Of a stretch of DNA of 64,000 nucleotides, positions 36,410-43,910 are shown piece after piece. Numbering within the stretch: the stretch's first letter is position 1; every line of letters starts with the position of its first letter. Made by a program: the position numbers and the translations under genes. The DNA is from Terriglobus aquaticus (GTDB taxonomy: Bacteria; Acidobacteriota; Terriglobia; Terriglobales; Acidobacteriaceae). The DNA is taken from assembly GCF_025685415.1 (NCBI RefSeq), contig NZ_JAGSYB010000001.1:2108001-2172000 (forward strand), read 5' to 3'. Below the pieces are notes generated by a model. The model worked only from the letters and a program-made list of their open reading frames with translations, did no database searches and was not told the DNA's origin.

Positions 36410-36916
36410 TTATCCCAGGCGCAGCCGAAAGAACGCGAACTCCGGACCGAGATTCCGGTTGTAACGAGCGAACGGTTCGAAGCCGAGGGACTGGTACAGG
36501 CGAACCGCATTGGGCATTGCGGCCGGCAAGGTGTCCAGCAGCAACTGGAAGGCGCCGAACTGCCGGGCCGTTGCCGCGGAGGCCTGGATGAGCGCGGCAC
36601 CCGTGCCACATCCGCGAGCCCCTGGGGCAACGTAGAGCCGCTTCATCTCTGCGCTGCGTGGCGGCGCAGCAAGACGGTGCACGGCGGCACAGCCCACCGC
36701 TTCGGTTCCCATCCAGGCGATTAGCAGCGTGGAGGACTGGCGATCGTACCGCTGCGGCACGAGCGCCAGCTCCGGCGCACGATCGATGGAGCGAATCGAC
36801 TCCGGGACCGCGGGATTCGCTGCGAGCCAGGCGAAGTACCCGGTGAGCAGGCGGATGGCGACTTCCCTGTCCTGCGGCCACTCCGCCGGGCGAACTTCAA
36901 TGTGCTGGCCTGTCAT
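36410..36916 (-). CDS. GNAT family N-acetyltransferase
   Basis: 168 residues. The GNAT core is visible as 'LLIAWMGTEAVGCAAVH' and the acetyl-CoA motif A 'MKRLYVAPGARGCGTGAALI' (R/QxxGxG/A as RGCGTG), with 'AVRLYQSLGFEPFARYNRN' as motif B. It probably acetylates a small molecule or protein amine; no substrate is indicated. ATG 36916 is chosen because translation upstream is the HAD gene in another frame. It lies 13 nt after the HAD gene stop and is likely co-transcribed. Confidence 0.82.
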   Translation of the reverse strand: MTGQHIEVRPAEWPQDREVAIRLLTGYFAWLAANPAVPESIRSIDRAPELALVPQRYDRQSSTLLIAWMGTEAVGCAAVHRLAAPPRSAEMKRLYVAPGARGCGTGAALIQASAATARQFGAFQLLLDTLPAAMPNAVRLYQSLGFEPFARYNRNLGPEFAFFRLRLG

Positions 36917-36929
36917 CCGCTGCTGCCCG

Positions 36930-37592
36930 TCAGCCGATTGCCTGAATCTGCAAGTTGAGCGCGCCCTGATCGCTGACTGTTGCGACCGCGTCGCGCAGCG
37001 ATGCGACGCGCCACGTTGCCTCTTTGAGGTCTTCGAGTTGGTGCGTGCCGAGCACGCCAAGAACGCGCGATCCGGCGGCTAGGCCTGCGGATACACCGGC
37101 CGGCGCGTCCTCCACGACGATGCAGTCCTGCGGTGGTAGGCCCAGGATTTCAGCGCCGCGGCGATACGGCTCGGGGTGCGGCTTGCCATTGACCACGTCT
37201 TCGGCAGCGATGAGTCGCTCGGGGGCGGGCAGGCCGGCGATGCGGAGCCGCGCCAGCATCAGCCGGCGCGTGGCGCTGGTGACGATGGTCCAGCGATCGG
37301 CAGGAAGGCTCTTCAGCAGTTCGGGCACGCCGGCGAGCACGCGGAGATCTTCCGTGTCTTCGATCTCCAGGTCTTCGATCAGGCGCAGACCTTCTTGTGG
37401 ATCGATGTCGGGCTTGATCTGCTGGATGATTTCGATGGCGCGGGTGCCATGCGGGATTTCGAACGTATCGGCGCCAGGGATTCCATAGTGCCGGCACCAT
37501 TTGCGCCAGCAGCGGCGGACCGAACCGATGGAGGAGATCAGCACCCCATCCATGTCAAAGAGCAGACCGCGAGTCGTGATGTTTTCTTGCAT
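36930..37592 (-). CDS. HAD-superfamily phosphatase (beta-PGM-like)
   Basis: 220 residues. HAD motif I 'GLLFDMDGVLISS' (nucleophile DxD, about 9-21), motif II 'WTIVTSATRRL', motif III Lys in 'VVNGKPHPEPYRRGAEILG', and motif IV 'CIVVEDAPAGVSAGLAAG'. Alpha-helical cap type C1 suggests a sugar-phosphate phosphatase such as a glycerol- or 2-deoxyglucose-phosphate type. ATG 37592 has TACAAT 9 nt upstream, predicting a 3-nt leader. It is followed by the GNAT gene. Confidence 0.87.
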   Translation of the reverse strand: MQENITTRGLLFDMDGVLISSIGSVRRCWRKWCRHYGIPGADTFEIPHGTRAIEIIQQIKPDIDPQEGLRLIEDLEIEDTEDLRVLAGVPELLKSLPADRWTIVTSATRRLMLARLRIAGLPAPERLIAAEDVVNGKPHPEPYRRGAEILGLPPQDCIVVEDAPAGVSAGLAAGSRVLGVLGTHQLEDLKEATWRVASLRDAVATVSDQGALNLQIQAIG

Positions 37593-37657
37593 GCTAGGAC
37601 GATTGTAGTGAGCGAGGAATGAGCACCCGATGGTGGGCCAGGTGCAGCGACGCAAGT

Positions 37658-37687
37658 AAGAGGGCACGGCTGCTGCCGTGCCCTCTT
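37658..37687 (-). terminator. Strong hairpin after the beta-barrel gene
   Basis: A perfect 12-bp stem AAGAGGGCACGG / CCGTGCCCTCTT with a 6-nt loop. It lies 21 nt downstream of the minus-strand barrel gene stop and before the HAD gene. The U-tract is weak, but position and stability suggest a terminator. Confidence 0.65.
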
Positions 37688-37708
37688 GGAATTGCCGAGC
37701 GTTGTTGC

Positions 37709-38536
37709 CTAGAACCGGTAGAAGAAACCGGCCGCTGGCATCGCCTGGTGGATCCACGCGTTGCTGCGAAGGCTGCTCATGTAGTAATCCGGGGCCTTGT
37801 AGAAGAGGCTGTGCTCCTCGATGCGGATGCCGAAGTTCTTGGCGCGCTTGGAGGTGAAGTCGAAGCCGACGTTGGCCATGTAGGTGCCGCGCCACTGGTC
37901 GCCAAGCACCTCGTTCAGGCCGTTGCCGGCGGGCGGCTGGATGCGGGTGGAGCGGAAGTAAATGCCGCCGCCGCCAACGACGACGAAGGGCTGCACCCAG
38001 GGCGTCTTGATGTGAAAGACGTAGCCAGCGGTCGCTTCGTGCTGCTCCATGGGCCGGTTCAGGGCCGTAGGGGCGTTGGCGGCAAAGCGGTAGTGCTCGG
38101 TGTACTTCTGGTAGCCGTAATCAAGCTCGATGCCGGCCCAGGAGACGGGATGCTCACGGATGTTCGCGAGGAAGCCTGCGTTGAAGCTCTGGCCCACCTG
38201 GGTCGGTCCCTGCTCGTCGATGTTCTGCTGCAGGCGGCCGGTGGCGAGACCGGCGAGGTCGAACCCGTGCGTGTGCCAGTAGCTGTGGCTTTCCGCCGGA
38301 GCGGCATAGCCGGGCGTGCCCGAACCGTACTGCTGAGACGCGGTGGCTTGAGCGGGCGCGGGTGCGTCCACGGGGGAGTCGCTGCTGCTGTATGCGGCGG
38401 TGGCGACTGGGGCGTTGCTGGCCAATTGAAGCTGCTGCGGGGCGGCCTGTGCAAGGGCGCTCGGCACCGGCACGGCCATGCAGCCTGCTACGGCAAAAGC
38501 TAGCGCAAAGCGCTGCATGTGTGTCGTCGTTTCCAT
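37709..38536 (-). CDS. Outer-membrane beta-barrel protein
   Basis: 275 residues. The signal peptide is 'FALAFAVAGCMAVPVPSALA', followed by an Ala/Pro/Gln-rich segment (about 30-75) and a barrel of alternating strands ('WAGIELDYGYQKYTEHYRF', 'WVQPFVVVGGGGIYFRS', 'TYMANVGFDFTSKRAKNFGI') with a terminal 'GFFYRF' ending in Phe. The Shine-Dalgarno AAGGAG lies 6 nt before ATG 38536, one of the few strong ribosome sites in the window. Two palindromes occur about 50-80 nt upstream. Similar in plan to the barrel at 9756. Function is unknown. Confidence 0.78.
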   Translation of the reverse strand: METTTHMQRFALAFAVAGCMAVPVPSALAQAAPQQLQLASNAPVATAAYSSSDSPVDAPAPAQATASQQYGSGTPGYAAPAESHSYWHTHGFDLAGLATGRLQQNIDEQGPTQVGQSFNAGFLANIREHPVSWAGIELDYGYQKYTEHYRFAANAPTALNRPMEQHEATAGYVFHIKTPWVQPFVVVGGGGIYFRSTRIQPPAGNGLNEVLGDQWRGTYMANVGFDFTSKRAKNFGIRIEEHSLFYKAPDYYMSSLRSNAWIHQAMPAAGFFYRF

Positions 38537-38584
38537 CTGTTCTCCTTCACATCGACTGCGATGTGACGACGCACGCCGGCATTT

Positions 38585-38615
38585 ACTTTGCGATACAAAG
38601 TATGTTGTGCAACAT
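38585..38615. promoter_or_regulatory. Two adjacent palindromes, candidate operator
   Basis: ACTTTG-N5-CAAAGT (38585-38601) abuts ATGTTG-TG-CAACAT (38602-38615, 2-nt centre). They lie upstream of the barrel gene starting at 38536 on the minus strand. The remainder of the 277-nt gap 38537-38813 shows no gene. Confidence 0.45.
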
Positions 38616-38787
38616 GCCTGTTGCGTCGTTTGTTACTGGGATGCGAACGACTTACTCGCCGCACGCGACAAACCGCGACAAGCAATTTGGTTGTAGTCCA
38701 AGAACGCAGGAAAATCGCCTGCATTCTGACCAATGTTCGCTGTTCGAACAGGGATTCACAAGCCCGGAAAAGGTCGCAACAAAATGG

Positions 38788-38817
38788 GTAACTCCCCAGG
38801 TACAACTTAGGAGTTAC
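38788..38817 (-). terminator. Terminator hairpin that includes the phosphoglucomutase stop codon
   Basis: GTAACTCC (38810-38817, minus strand) pairs perfectly with GGAGTTAC (38788-38795). The TAA stop codon of the upstream gene lies inside the first arm. The tail CCATTTTG is only moderately U-rich. Confidence 0.55.
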
Positions 38818-40295
38818 TTGCCTTGCAGGACAAACGTTTCAGCAGCCTTGAGGATGCGAGTTACATTCTCTGGCGATGAGCTCTCGCAGTAGACACGAAG
38901 CAACGGCTCAGTGCCGCTGGCGCGCAAGAGCAGCCACGTTTCCGCAGGCGCTGGCGTGCTGCCCTGCCTGGCCGCGTCTTCGGGGATCTCCAGAAAGAAT
39001 TTGAAGCCGTCCAGGTTTTCCGTGCGCAGGACCCTGAAGCCCGCGAAGTCGGAAACGCCGCTCGACGCGCGCTGAATGGCGGACTGCTTGAGGCGGTCGT
39101 CTATGTGCATGTCGATGCGGCCGTAATGGTGCTCGCCGAACTCCGCCTGCAGCGATGCGACGAGCTCGCCGAGTGTCTTCTTCTCGTCGGCCATCACGTT
39201 GGCGATCAGCAGCGCGTTGAGGATGCCGTCGCGCTCCGGAAGGTGTTTGCTGATGCCGATGCCACCGGATTCTTCACCGCCGACCAGGATGTCTTCCGAG
39301 AGCATGAGATCGCAGACGTACTTGAAACCGATGCCGTGCTCGTGCAGCTTGCGGCCGTACCTGGCGGCGATGCGGTCGAGCATCTTTGTCGTGTTGAAGG
39401 CGCGGGTCACATCGCCGGGCCACTGTTTGCGCTCGAGCAACCAGCGCAGAAGAATGGCGAAGATCTTGTGCGCGTCGACCACATTGCCGTGCTCATCGAC
39501 GCTGCCGATGCGATCGGCATCGCCATCGGTGATCAGGCCGGCGTCGCAGCCCTCGGCGACAACGCGTTCTTGCGTCAGCGAGATGTGCGGCAGGATGGGC
39601 TCGGGATTGATGCCGGGAAAGTTCGGGTTGCGCTCGGAACGGATCTCAACTGCTGGAACGCCGGCGCGGTCGAAGATGCCCTTGAGCACGCCTGCTCCCG
39701 CGCCGAACATGCTGTCGATGAGGAAGCGATAGCCCGAAGCCTGGATGGCGGGCAGGTCGGCGAAGGCCTCGACCGCGGCGATGTAGTTGGGAAGGAAGTC
39801 AACGCGGGTGATCGCCGCGGGCTCTGCGGCCTGGGGAAGGTCCGCGCCTAGGTACTGCTCGATCTGCTTGATGATGCCGGGCGAGCCGGAGCCGCCGTAG
39901 CTGGCCTTGTACTTCACCCCGTTCCACTGCGCGGGGTTGTGCGATGAGGTGATCATGATGCCACCCGCGCAGCCGCGGTGACGCACGCCATAGCTGAGTG
40001 CGGGTGTGGGCGTTACGTCCTGCGCAAGCTGCACGGGAATGCCAGCGTTGGCGAGCACTTCTGCGACGACCTGCGCAAATTGCGGCGAACTGAAGCGCGT
40101 GTCGAACCCGATGCATACGCCTTTGCTGGCGTCTTCGTGGCGCAACACGTAGTTCGCGATGGCGGCAGCGGCGACGCGGACGTTGCTGTAGGTGAAATCG
40201 TCGGCGATGATGCCGCGCCAGCCATCCGTACCGAATTTGACAGCGCTGAATGTTGCGGAGGTGGACGGGAGGGGCGACGCGGTCTGGTTGCTCAT
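38814..40295 (-). CDS. Phosphoglucomutase/phosphomannomutase family protein
   Basis: 493 residues of the alpha-D-phosphohexomutase family. 'VKFGTDGWRGIIADDFTYSN' at the N-terminus, the active phosphoserine loop 'GGIMITSSHNPAQWNGVKYK' (about 115-134), the metal loop 'LITDGDADRIGSVD' and the sugar-binding 'VGGEESGGIG' are all present, plus a C-terminal domain with 'RASGTEPLLRVY'. It interconverts hexose-1-P and hexose-6-P. With manC 97 nt upstream on the same strand, provision of GDP-mannose for envelope glycans is plausible. ATG 40295 is chosen; GTG 40304 is possible. GATAAT (40312-40307) predicts a short leader. Confidence 0.9.
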   Translation of the reverse strand: MSNQTASPLPSTSATFSAVKFGTDGWRGIIADDFTYSNVRVAAAAIANYVLRHEDASKGVCIGFDTRFSSPQFAQVVAEVLANAGIPVQLAQDVTPTPALSYGVRHRGCAGGIMITSSHNPAQWNGVKYKASYGGSGSPGIIKQIEQYLGADLPQAAEPAAITRVDFLPNYIAAVEAFADLPAIQASGYRFLIDSMFGAGAGVLKGIFDRAGVPAVEIRSERNPNFPGINPEPILPHISLTQERVVAEGCDAGLITDGDADRIGSVDEHGNVVDAHKIFAILLRWLLERKQWPGDVTRAFNTTKMLDRIAARYGRKLHEHGIGFKYVCDLMLSEDILVGGEESGGIGISKHLPERDGILNALLIANVMADEKKTLGELVASLQAEFGEHHYGRIDMHIDDRLKQSAIQRASSGVSDFAGFRVLRTENLDGFKFFLEIPEDAARQGSTPAPAETWLLLRASGTEPLLRVYCESSSPENVTRILKAAETFVLQGK

Positions 40296-40392
40296 AGCCA
40301 GCACCGATTATCCGACAGTGCTCCCGTGAAAGGAACCTGGCGATGTGGTCTGCAGCCGAATCGGGCCTGGAAGCAACGGCGCAAAGGCCTGG

Positions 40393-41526
40393 CTAAACGA
40401 GTTCGTGGCGCGCGTGCTTGACCAGCTCTTTAACCACGCGGCCAACTTCCTGCGAGTGCGCGCGGGTGGTCACCAGAAGGGCGTCGTCCGTTTGCACGAC
40501 GACAAGATCTTTCACGCCCAGCAGAGCCACGGTGAGCCCCGGCGCGTAGACATAGTTCCCGCTGGCGTCCAGTTGCAGAGTGCTGGAGGACTCGACGACG
40601 TTGTTGTTGCCGATGTCCTGGATGTGCTGCAGGTGGTGCTCGTGCAGCGCGCTCCAACTGCCCAGGTCGTTCCATCCAAAGTCGGCCGGCAGGCAGTAGA
40701 TGTTGCTCTTGCCTTCGCCCTTGAAGGAGCGCGATTCGAGGATGGCAAAGTCGATGCTGATGTTTTCGACGGTGGGATACTGCTCGGCAAAGACGCGATC
40801 GAAGTCGGGCGTGCCGAACGCGTCGGCGATGGCGAGGATGGGTGCGAGCATCGAATTGCAGTGTTCGCGGAAGGCGTTGATCAGGGTCTGCGCGGACCAC
40901 AGGAACATGCCGCTGTTCCAGGTGTAATTGCCGGCGGAGAGGAACTTGCGGGCATGCGCGAAATCCGGCTTCTCGGTGAAGCGTCGGACCGCGTGAACTT
41001 CGAAAGGCTCGCTTCCGAAGCTGACCGCAACGCCTTCTTCGATGTAGCCGTAACCCGTCTCAGGCCGCGTGGGCGGAGCGCCGAGAACGACGATGTTTTC
41101 GCCGGCGGCTGCCACTTGGATGGCCTGCTGCATGCGCTCCACGAACTTCGCGTCGTCCAGCACCACGTGATCGGACGGGAAGATACCGAGCACGGTCTGC
41201 GGATTGCTCTTGGCCAGGATGGCGGCGGCCAGCAGGCAGGCAGGAGCGGTGTTGCGCGCGGCGGGTTCACGCAGGATGCGCGCAGCCGGTACGTTGGGCA
41301 ACTGCTTGCCGATCGTCTCCGCCAGCAAGTCGTTGGTGATGACCAGAAAGGTGGAGTCCTGAGCAAGCGGGCGCAGGCGCTCCACGGTTTGCTGAATCAT
41401 CGTCTCCTCGCCAGACAAGGCCAGCACCTGCTTGGCGCGGGCTTTGCGAGAACGCGGCCAGAAGCGGGTGCCGCTGCCGCCGGCGAGGATGACGGGAACG
41501 AAGTCGATGTTGGTTGGCGGTTGCAT
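40393..41526 (-). CDS. manC: Mannose-1-phosphate guanylyltransferase
   Basis: 377 residues. The nucleotidyltransferase signature 'VILAGGSGTRFWPRSRKARA' (about 11-30) with a downstream 'KQVLAL', the product site 'RFTEKPDFAHARKFL' and 'YTWNSGMFLW' match GMP enzymes. It makes GDP-mannose from Man-1-P and GTP. The C-terminal phosphomannose isomerase domain of bifunctional ManC/AlgA is absent, and the length fits the short form. ATG 41526 is preferred to TTG 41550; TACACT lies 13 nt upstream. Confidence 0.9.
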   Translation of the reverse strand: MQPPTNIDFVPVILAGGSGTRFWPRSRKARAKQVLALSGEETMIQQTVERLRPLAQDSTFLVITNDLLAETIGKQLPNVPAARILREPAARNTAPACLLAAAILAKSNPQTVLGIFPSDHVVLDDAKFVERMQQAIQVAAAGENIVVLGAPPTRPETGYGYIEEGVAVSFGSEPFEVHAVRRFTEKPDFAHARKFLSAGNYTWNSGMFLWSAQTLINAFREHCNSMLAPILAIADAFGTPDFDRVFAEQYPTVENISIDFAILESRSFKGEGKSNIYCLPADFGWNDLGSWSALHEHHLQHIQDIGNNNVVESSSTLQLDASGNYVYAPGLTVALLGVKDLVVVQTDDALLVTTRAHSQEVGRVVKELVKHARHELV

Positions 41527-41598
41527 GCGTGACTTGAGCAGTGTAGTCAAAGAACGGCGGCGAGCGGAATAGCACGGAGGCTTTCCAAGGGGACTCGT

Positions 41599-42804
41599 TT
41601 AGGTGAGCGAGGCGAAGAAAGTGCGCATACGCTCAAGACCCTTATCGACCACGCTGGACGAAACGGCATACGAAAGCCGGATGTGGTCGGCGGTGCCGAA
41701 GGGCTCGCCGGGAACGCAGACCACGTGAGCCTCGCTTAGCAGGCGCGCGGCAACGTCGGACGCGGAGTTCACGCCGCCCTTGCCGAAGAAGGCGCTGACG
41801 TTGGGATACACGTAGAACGCGCCCTGCGGCACGGTGCAGGTGAGACCCGGGATGCTCTGGAAGCCCTCCAGAACGCGGTCGCGGATTTCGATGTAGCCCG
41901 CGCGCATGTCGGCCACGCACTGCTGCGATCCGCTGAGCGCGGCGATGGAGGCGTGCTGCACCATGGTGTTGGTGTTGCTGGTGGACTGCGACTGCAGCTT
42001 GTTGATGGCCGCGATGATCGGCTTGGGAGCCAGCGCGAAGCCGGCACGCCAGCCGGTCATGGCGTATGTCTTTGAGAGTGAGCCGAGCACAACGATGTGC
42101 TCCTTGCATTCGGTCACGCTGGCGCCGCTGACCGGCTCGCCGTCGAAGCAGAGGTAGACGTAGCACTCGTCCAGCAGGGCGTAGATGCCGCGCTCGTGGG
42201 CCAGGCGCACGATGCTGTAGAGGTCGTCCTTGGCCATGATCGCGCCGCTGGGGTTCGACGGCGAGTTCAGGATGATGGCGCGCGTTTTGGGTGTGATCGC
42301 GGCCTCAATCATGGCAGCGGTCACGCGGAAGTTCTCCACCTCGCTGGTTTCGACGAAGACGGGAACGCCGCCCGCGAACTGGATGATGTCCTTGTACGAG
42401 ACCCACGCCGGGGTGGGCACAATGACCTCGTCGCCGTGGTCGATCAGCACCTCGATCGCGTTGAACAGTGCCAGCTTGCCGCCGGTGGTGAAGCTGCACT
42501 CTTCCGGCGCGTAGTTCGTGCCGAAATCGGCAGCGTGGCGGTCGACGATGGCGCGGCGAATCTCCGGGATGCCGGCAACGGCGGTGTAGCGCGTGTAGTT
42601 CTTTTCGATCGCCTGGATCGCGGCCTGCTTGATGTGCTCGGGCGTGCTGAAGTGCGGCTCGCCGGCACCGAAATCGGCCAGGTCGATGCCCTGCGACTTG
42701 AGGCGAAGCGCCTCCGCGGTAATGGCCATGGTGGCCGAAACCTCAATGCGGTTGATGCGTTCGGAGAGTGTGTGCGCGGCAGGAGCGGCGGTCGCGGTAG
42801 CCAT
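41599..42804 (-). CDS. aspC: Aspartate/aromatic aminotransferase family protein (class I, PLP)
   Basis: 401 residues of fold-type I. 'GAGEPHFSTPEHI', 'TTGGKLALFNAIEVL', 'ILNSPSNPSGA' (Asn for PLP), 'ALLDECYVYL' (Asp for the PLP pyridine nitrogen) and the lysine motif 'LGSLSKTYAMTGWRAG' are intact, with the carboxylate-binding Arg near 'IRLSYAVSS'. It transfers amino groups between aspartate (or similar) and 2-oxoglutarate. The family subgroup Ib is typical of thermophile/Acidobacteria aspartate aminotransferases. The ATG has no ribosome site. The specific donor is inferred only from family. Confidence 0.88.
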   Translation of the reverse strand: MATATAAPAAHTLSERINRIEVSATMAITAEALRLKSQGIDLADFGAGEPHFSTPEHIKQAAIQAIEKNYTRYTAVAGIPEIRRAIVDRHAADFGTNYAPEECSFTTGGKLALFNAIEVLIDHGDEVIVPTPAWVSYKDIIQFAGGVPVFVETSEVENFRVTAAMIEAAITPKTRAIILNSPSNPSGAIMAKDDLYSIVRLAHERGIYALLDECYVYLCFDGEPVSGASVTECKEHIVVLGSLSKTYAMTGWRAGFALAPKPIIAAINKLQSQSTSNTNTMVQHASIAALSGSQQCVADMRAGYIEIRDRVLEGFQSIPGLTCTVPQGAFYVYPNVSAFFGKGGVNSASDVAARLLSEAHVVCVPGEPFGTADHIRLSYAVSSSVVDKGLERMRTFFASLT

Positions 42805-42882
42805 GCGTATAGTGTCGCAGATCGTCAGCGGGCAAGGCGAGAAGCTGTTCTGCTTCCGACAGGCCGACTTGTCAGGAGCTGA

Positions 42883-42911
42883 GTGAAATCTGTGCAGGGC
42901 ACCCGTAGACT
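42883..42911 (+). promoter_or_regulatory. Promoter of the leader-ORF/membrane-protein unit
   Basis: GTGAAA (42883-42888), 17-nt spacer, TAGACT (42906-42911), then 6 nt to the leader ATG at 42918; +1 is predicted on that A. Confidence 0.5.
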
Positions 42912-42917
42912 GCTCTC

Positions 42918-42941
42918 ATGTTCAGCCGCGGTTACAGATAA
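42918..42941 (+). CDS. Putative 7-codon leaderless leader ORF (MFSRGYR)
   Basis: ATG at 42918 lies exactly 6 nt after TAGACT. Seven codons later TAA (42939-42941) overlaps by one base the ATG of the membrane protein (TAATG). No Shine-Dalgarno precedes the downstream ATG, so termination-reinitiation is a reasonable model. It is too short for coding statistics. Confidence 0.4.
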   Translation: MFSRGYR

Positions 42942-43282
42942 TGAAATCGTTAACTCTCGCAGGCTCGACACTCATCGCGCTAGGACTTATTGCATTCTCG
43001 TTGGGCGAAAGGCTCTTTTACTTCGACGATTACACCCTCTACCTGTGGCTGATAGGGCTCGGCCTAGTGTCGTTTACAGTTGGTGCAATTGGCTGGTCGA
43101 TTCTCCTGAAAAAGCAAGAGCGAAGAAGGATGGGTGCTTTCCTTATCCTGTGCCCAACAGCTCTTGTTCTACTCGTTGGATCTTTCAACCCCAACGTACA
43201 CGGGATCTTCCCGCTATTCTTCATAACACTCGTTCCGATCTGGCTTCTGGGAGTAATCGTTCTACTGACTTCATTCAGGTAA
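42941..43282 (+). CDS. Small multi-spanning membrane protein
   Basis: 113 residues with four hydrophobic segments ('LAGSTLIALGLIAFSLG', 'YTLYLWLIGLGLVSFTVGAI', 'FLILCPTALVLLVGSF', 'FPLFFITLVPIWLLGVIVLL') and a basic loop 'KKQERRR' in the middle. There is no recognised family. Codon use is noticeably less GC-rich than that of the neighbours, suggesting recent acquisition. It starts at the TAATG junction with the 7-codon leader ORF. The 104 nt after it hold nothing obvious. Confidence 0.6.
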   Translation: MKSLTLAGSTLIALGLIAFSLGERLFYFDDYTLYLWLIGLGLVSFTVGAIGWSILLKKQERRRMGAFLILCPTALVLLVGSFNPNVHGIFPLFFITLVPIWLLGVIVLLTSFR

Positions 43283-43386
43283 AACTCCGCCATCGGCTCT
43301 TGCACTCATAAAGTGACTTGAAGCTTTATCGAGCTAAGTTGTGATGAACGTCTTGCGCCACCGACGCTTGGCAAACCGCTCAGCAA

Positions 43387-43908
43387 CTAAGTGCTAGCGC
43401 CGGTCTCCGGCGGAGCGATGTTCGCCGGCACCTTGCTGCGCAGGCGCTGCATCACCTCAGGTGGAACGAGCGAGTTGATGTCGCCGCCGAGTTGGAAGAC
43501 GCCCTTGATGAGGCGCGACGAGACGTAGGTGTACTTCTCCGCCGGTTGCATGAAGACGGTCTCAAGCTGCGGGTCCAGCTTGCGGTTCATCATTGCCATC
43601 TGGAACTCGTACTCGTAGTCACTTACGGCGCGGATGCCACGCAGCACCGCGGTCGCGCCCTGCTGGCGTGCGAAATCGACCAGCAGGCCGTCGAAGGTGG
43701 CGACCGTCACGTTGCCGAAGGGGCGTGTGATCTCCGCCAGCATTTCCGCGCGCTCCTGCGTGGTGAACAGCGGAGCGCCCTTGCTGGAGTTGCGCAGCAC
43801 GGCGACGATGAGCCGGTCGAAGATGCGTGACCCGCGCATGCAGATGTCGAGGTGGCCGTTCGTCGGCGGATCGAAGGTTCCGGGGTAGATTGCGGTGACT
43901 TGCGGCAT
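43387..43908 (-). CDS. coaD: Phosphopantetheine adenylyltransferase
   Basis: 173 residues. 'AIYPGTFDPPTNGHLDICMR' carries the nucleotidyltransferase TxGH-like motif, followed by 'RGIRAVSDYEYEFQMAMMN' and the 'YTYVSSRLIKGVFQLGGDI' ISSTxI-like signature. It forms dephospho-CoA from 4'-phosphopantetheine and ATP. Length is normal (about 160-175). It follows the M28 peptidase gene by 2 nt on the same strand and must be co-transcribed with it. Confidence 0.95.
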   Translation of the reverse strand: MPQVTAIYPGTFDPPTNGHLDICMRGSRIFDRLIVAVLRNSSKGAPLFTTQERAEMLAEITRPFGNVTVATFDGLLVDFARQQGATAVLRGIRAVSDYEYEFQMAMMNRKLDPQLETVFMQPAEKYTYVSSRLIKGVFQLGGDINSLVPPEVMQRLRSKVPANIAPPETGAST

Positions 43909-43910
43909 AG

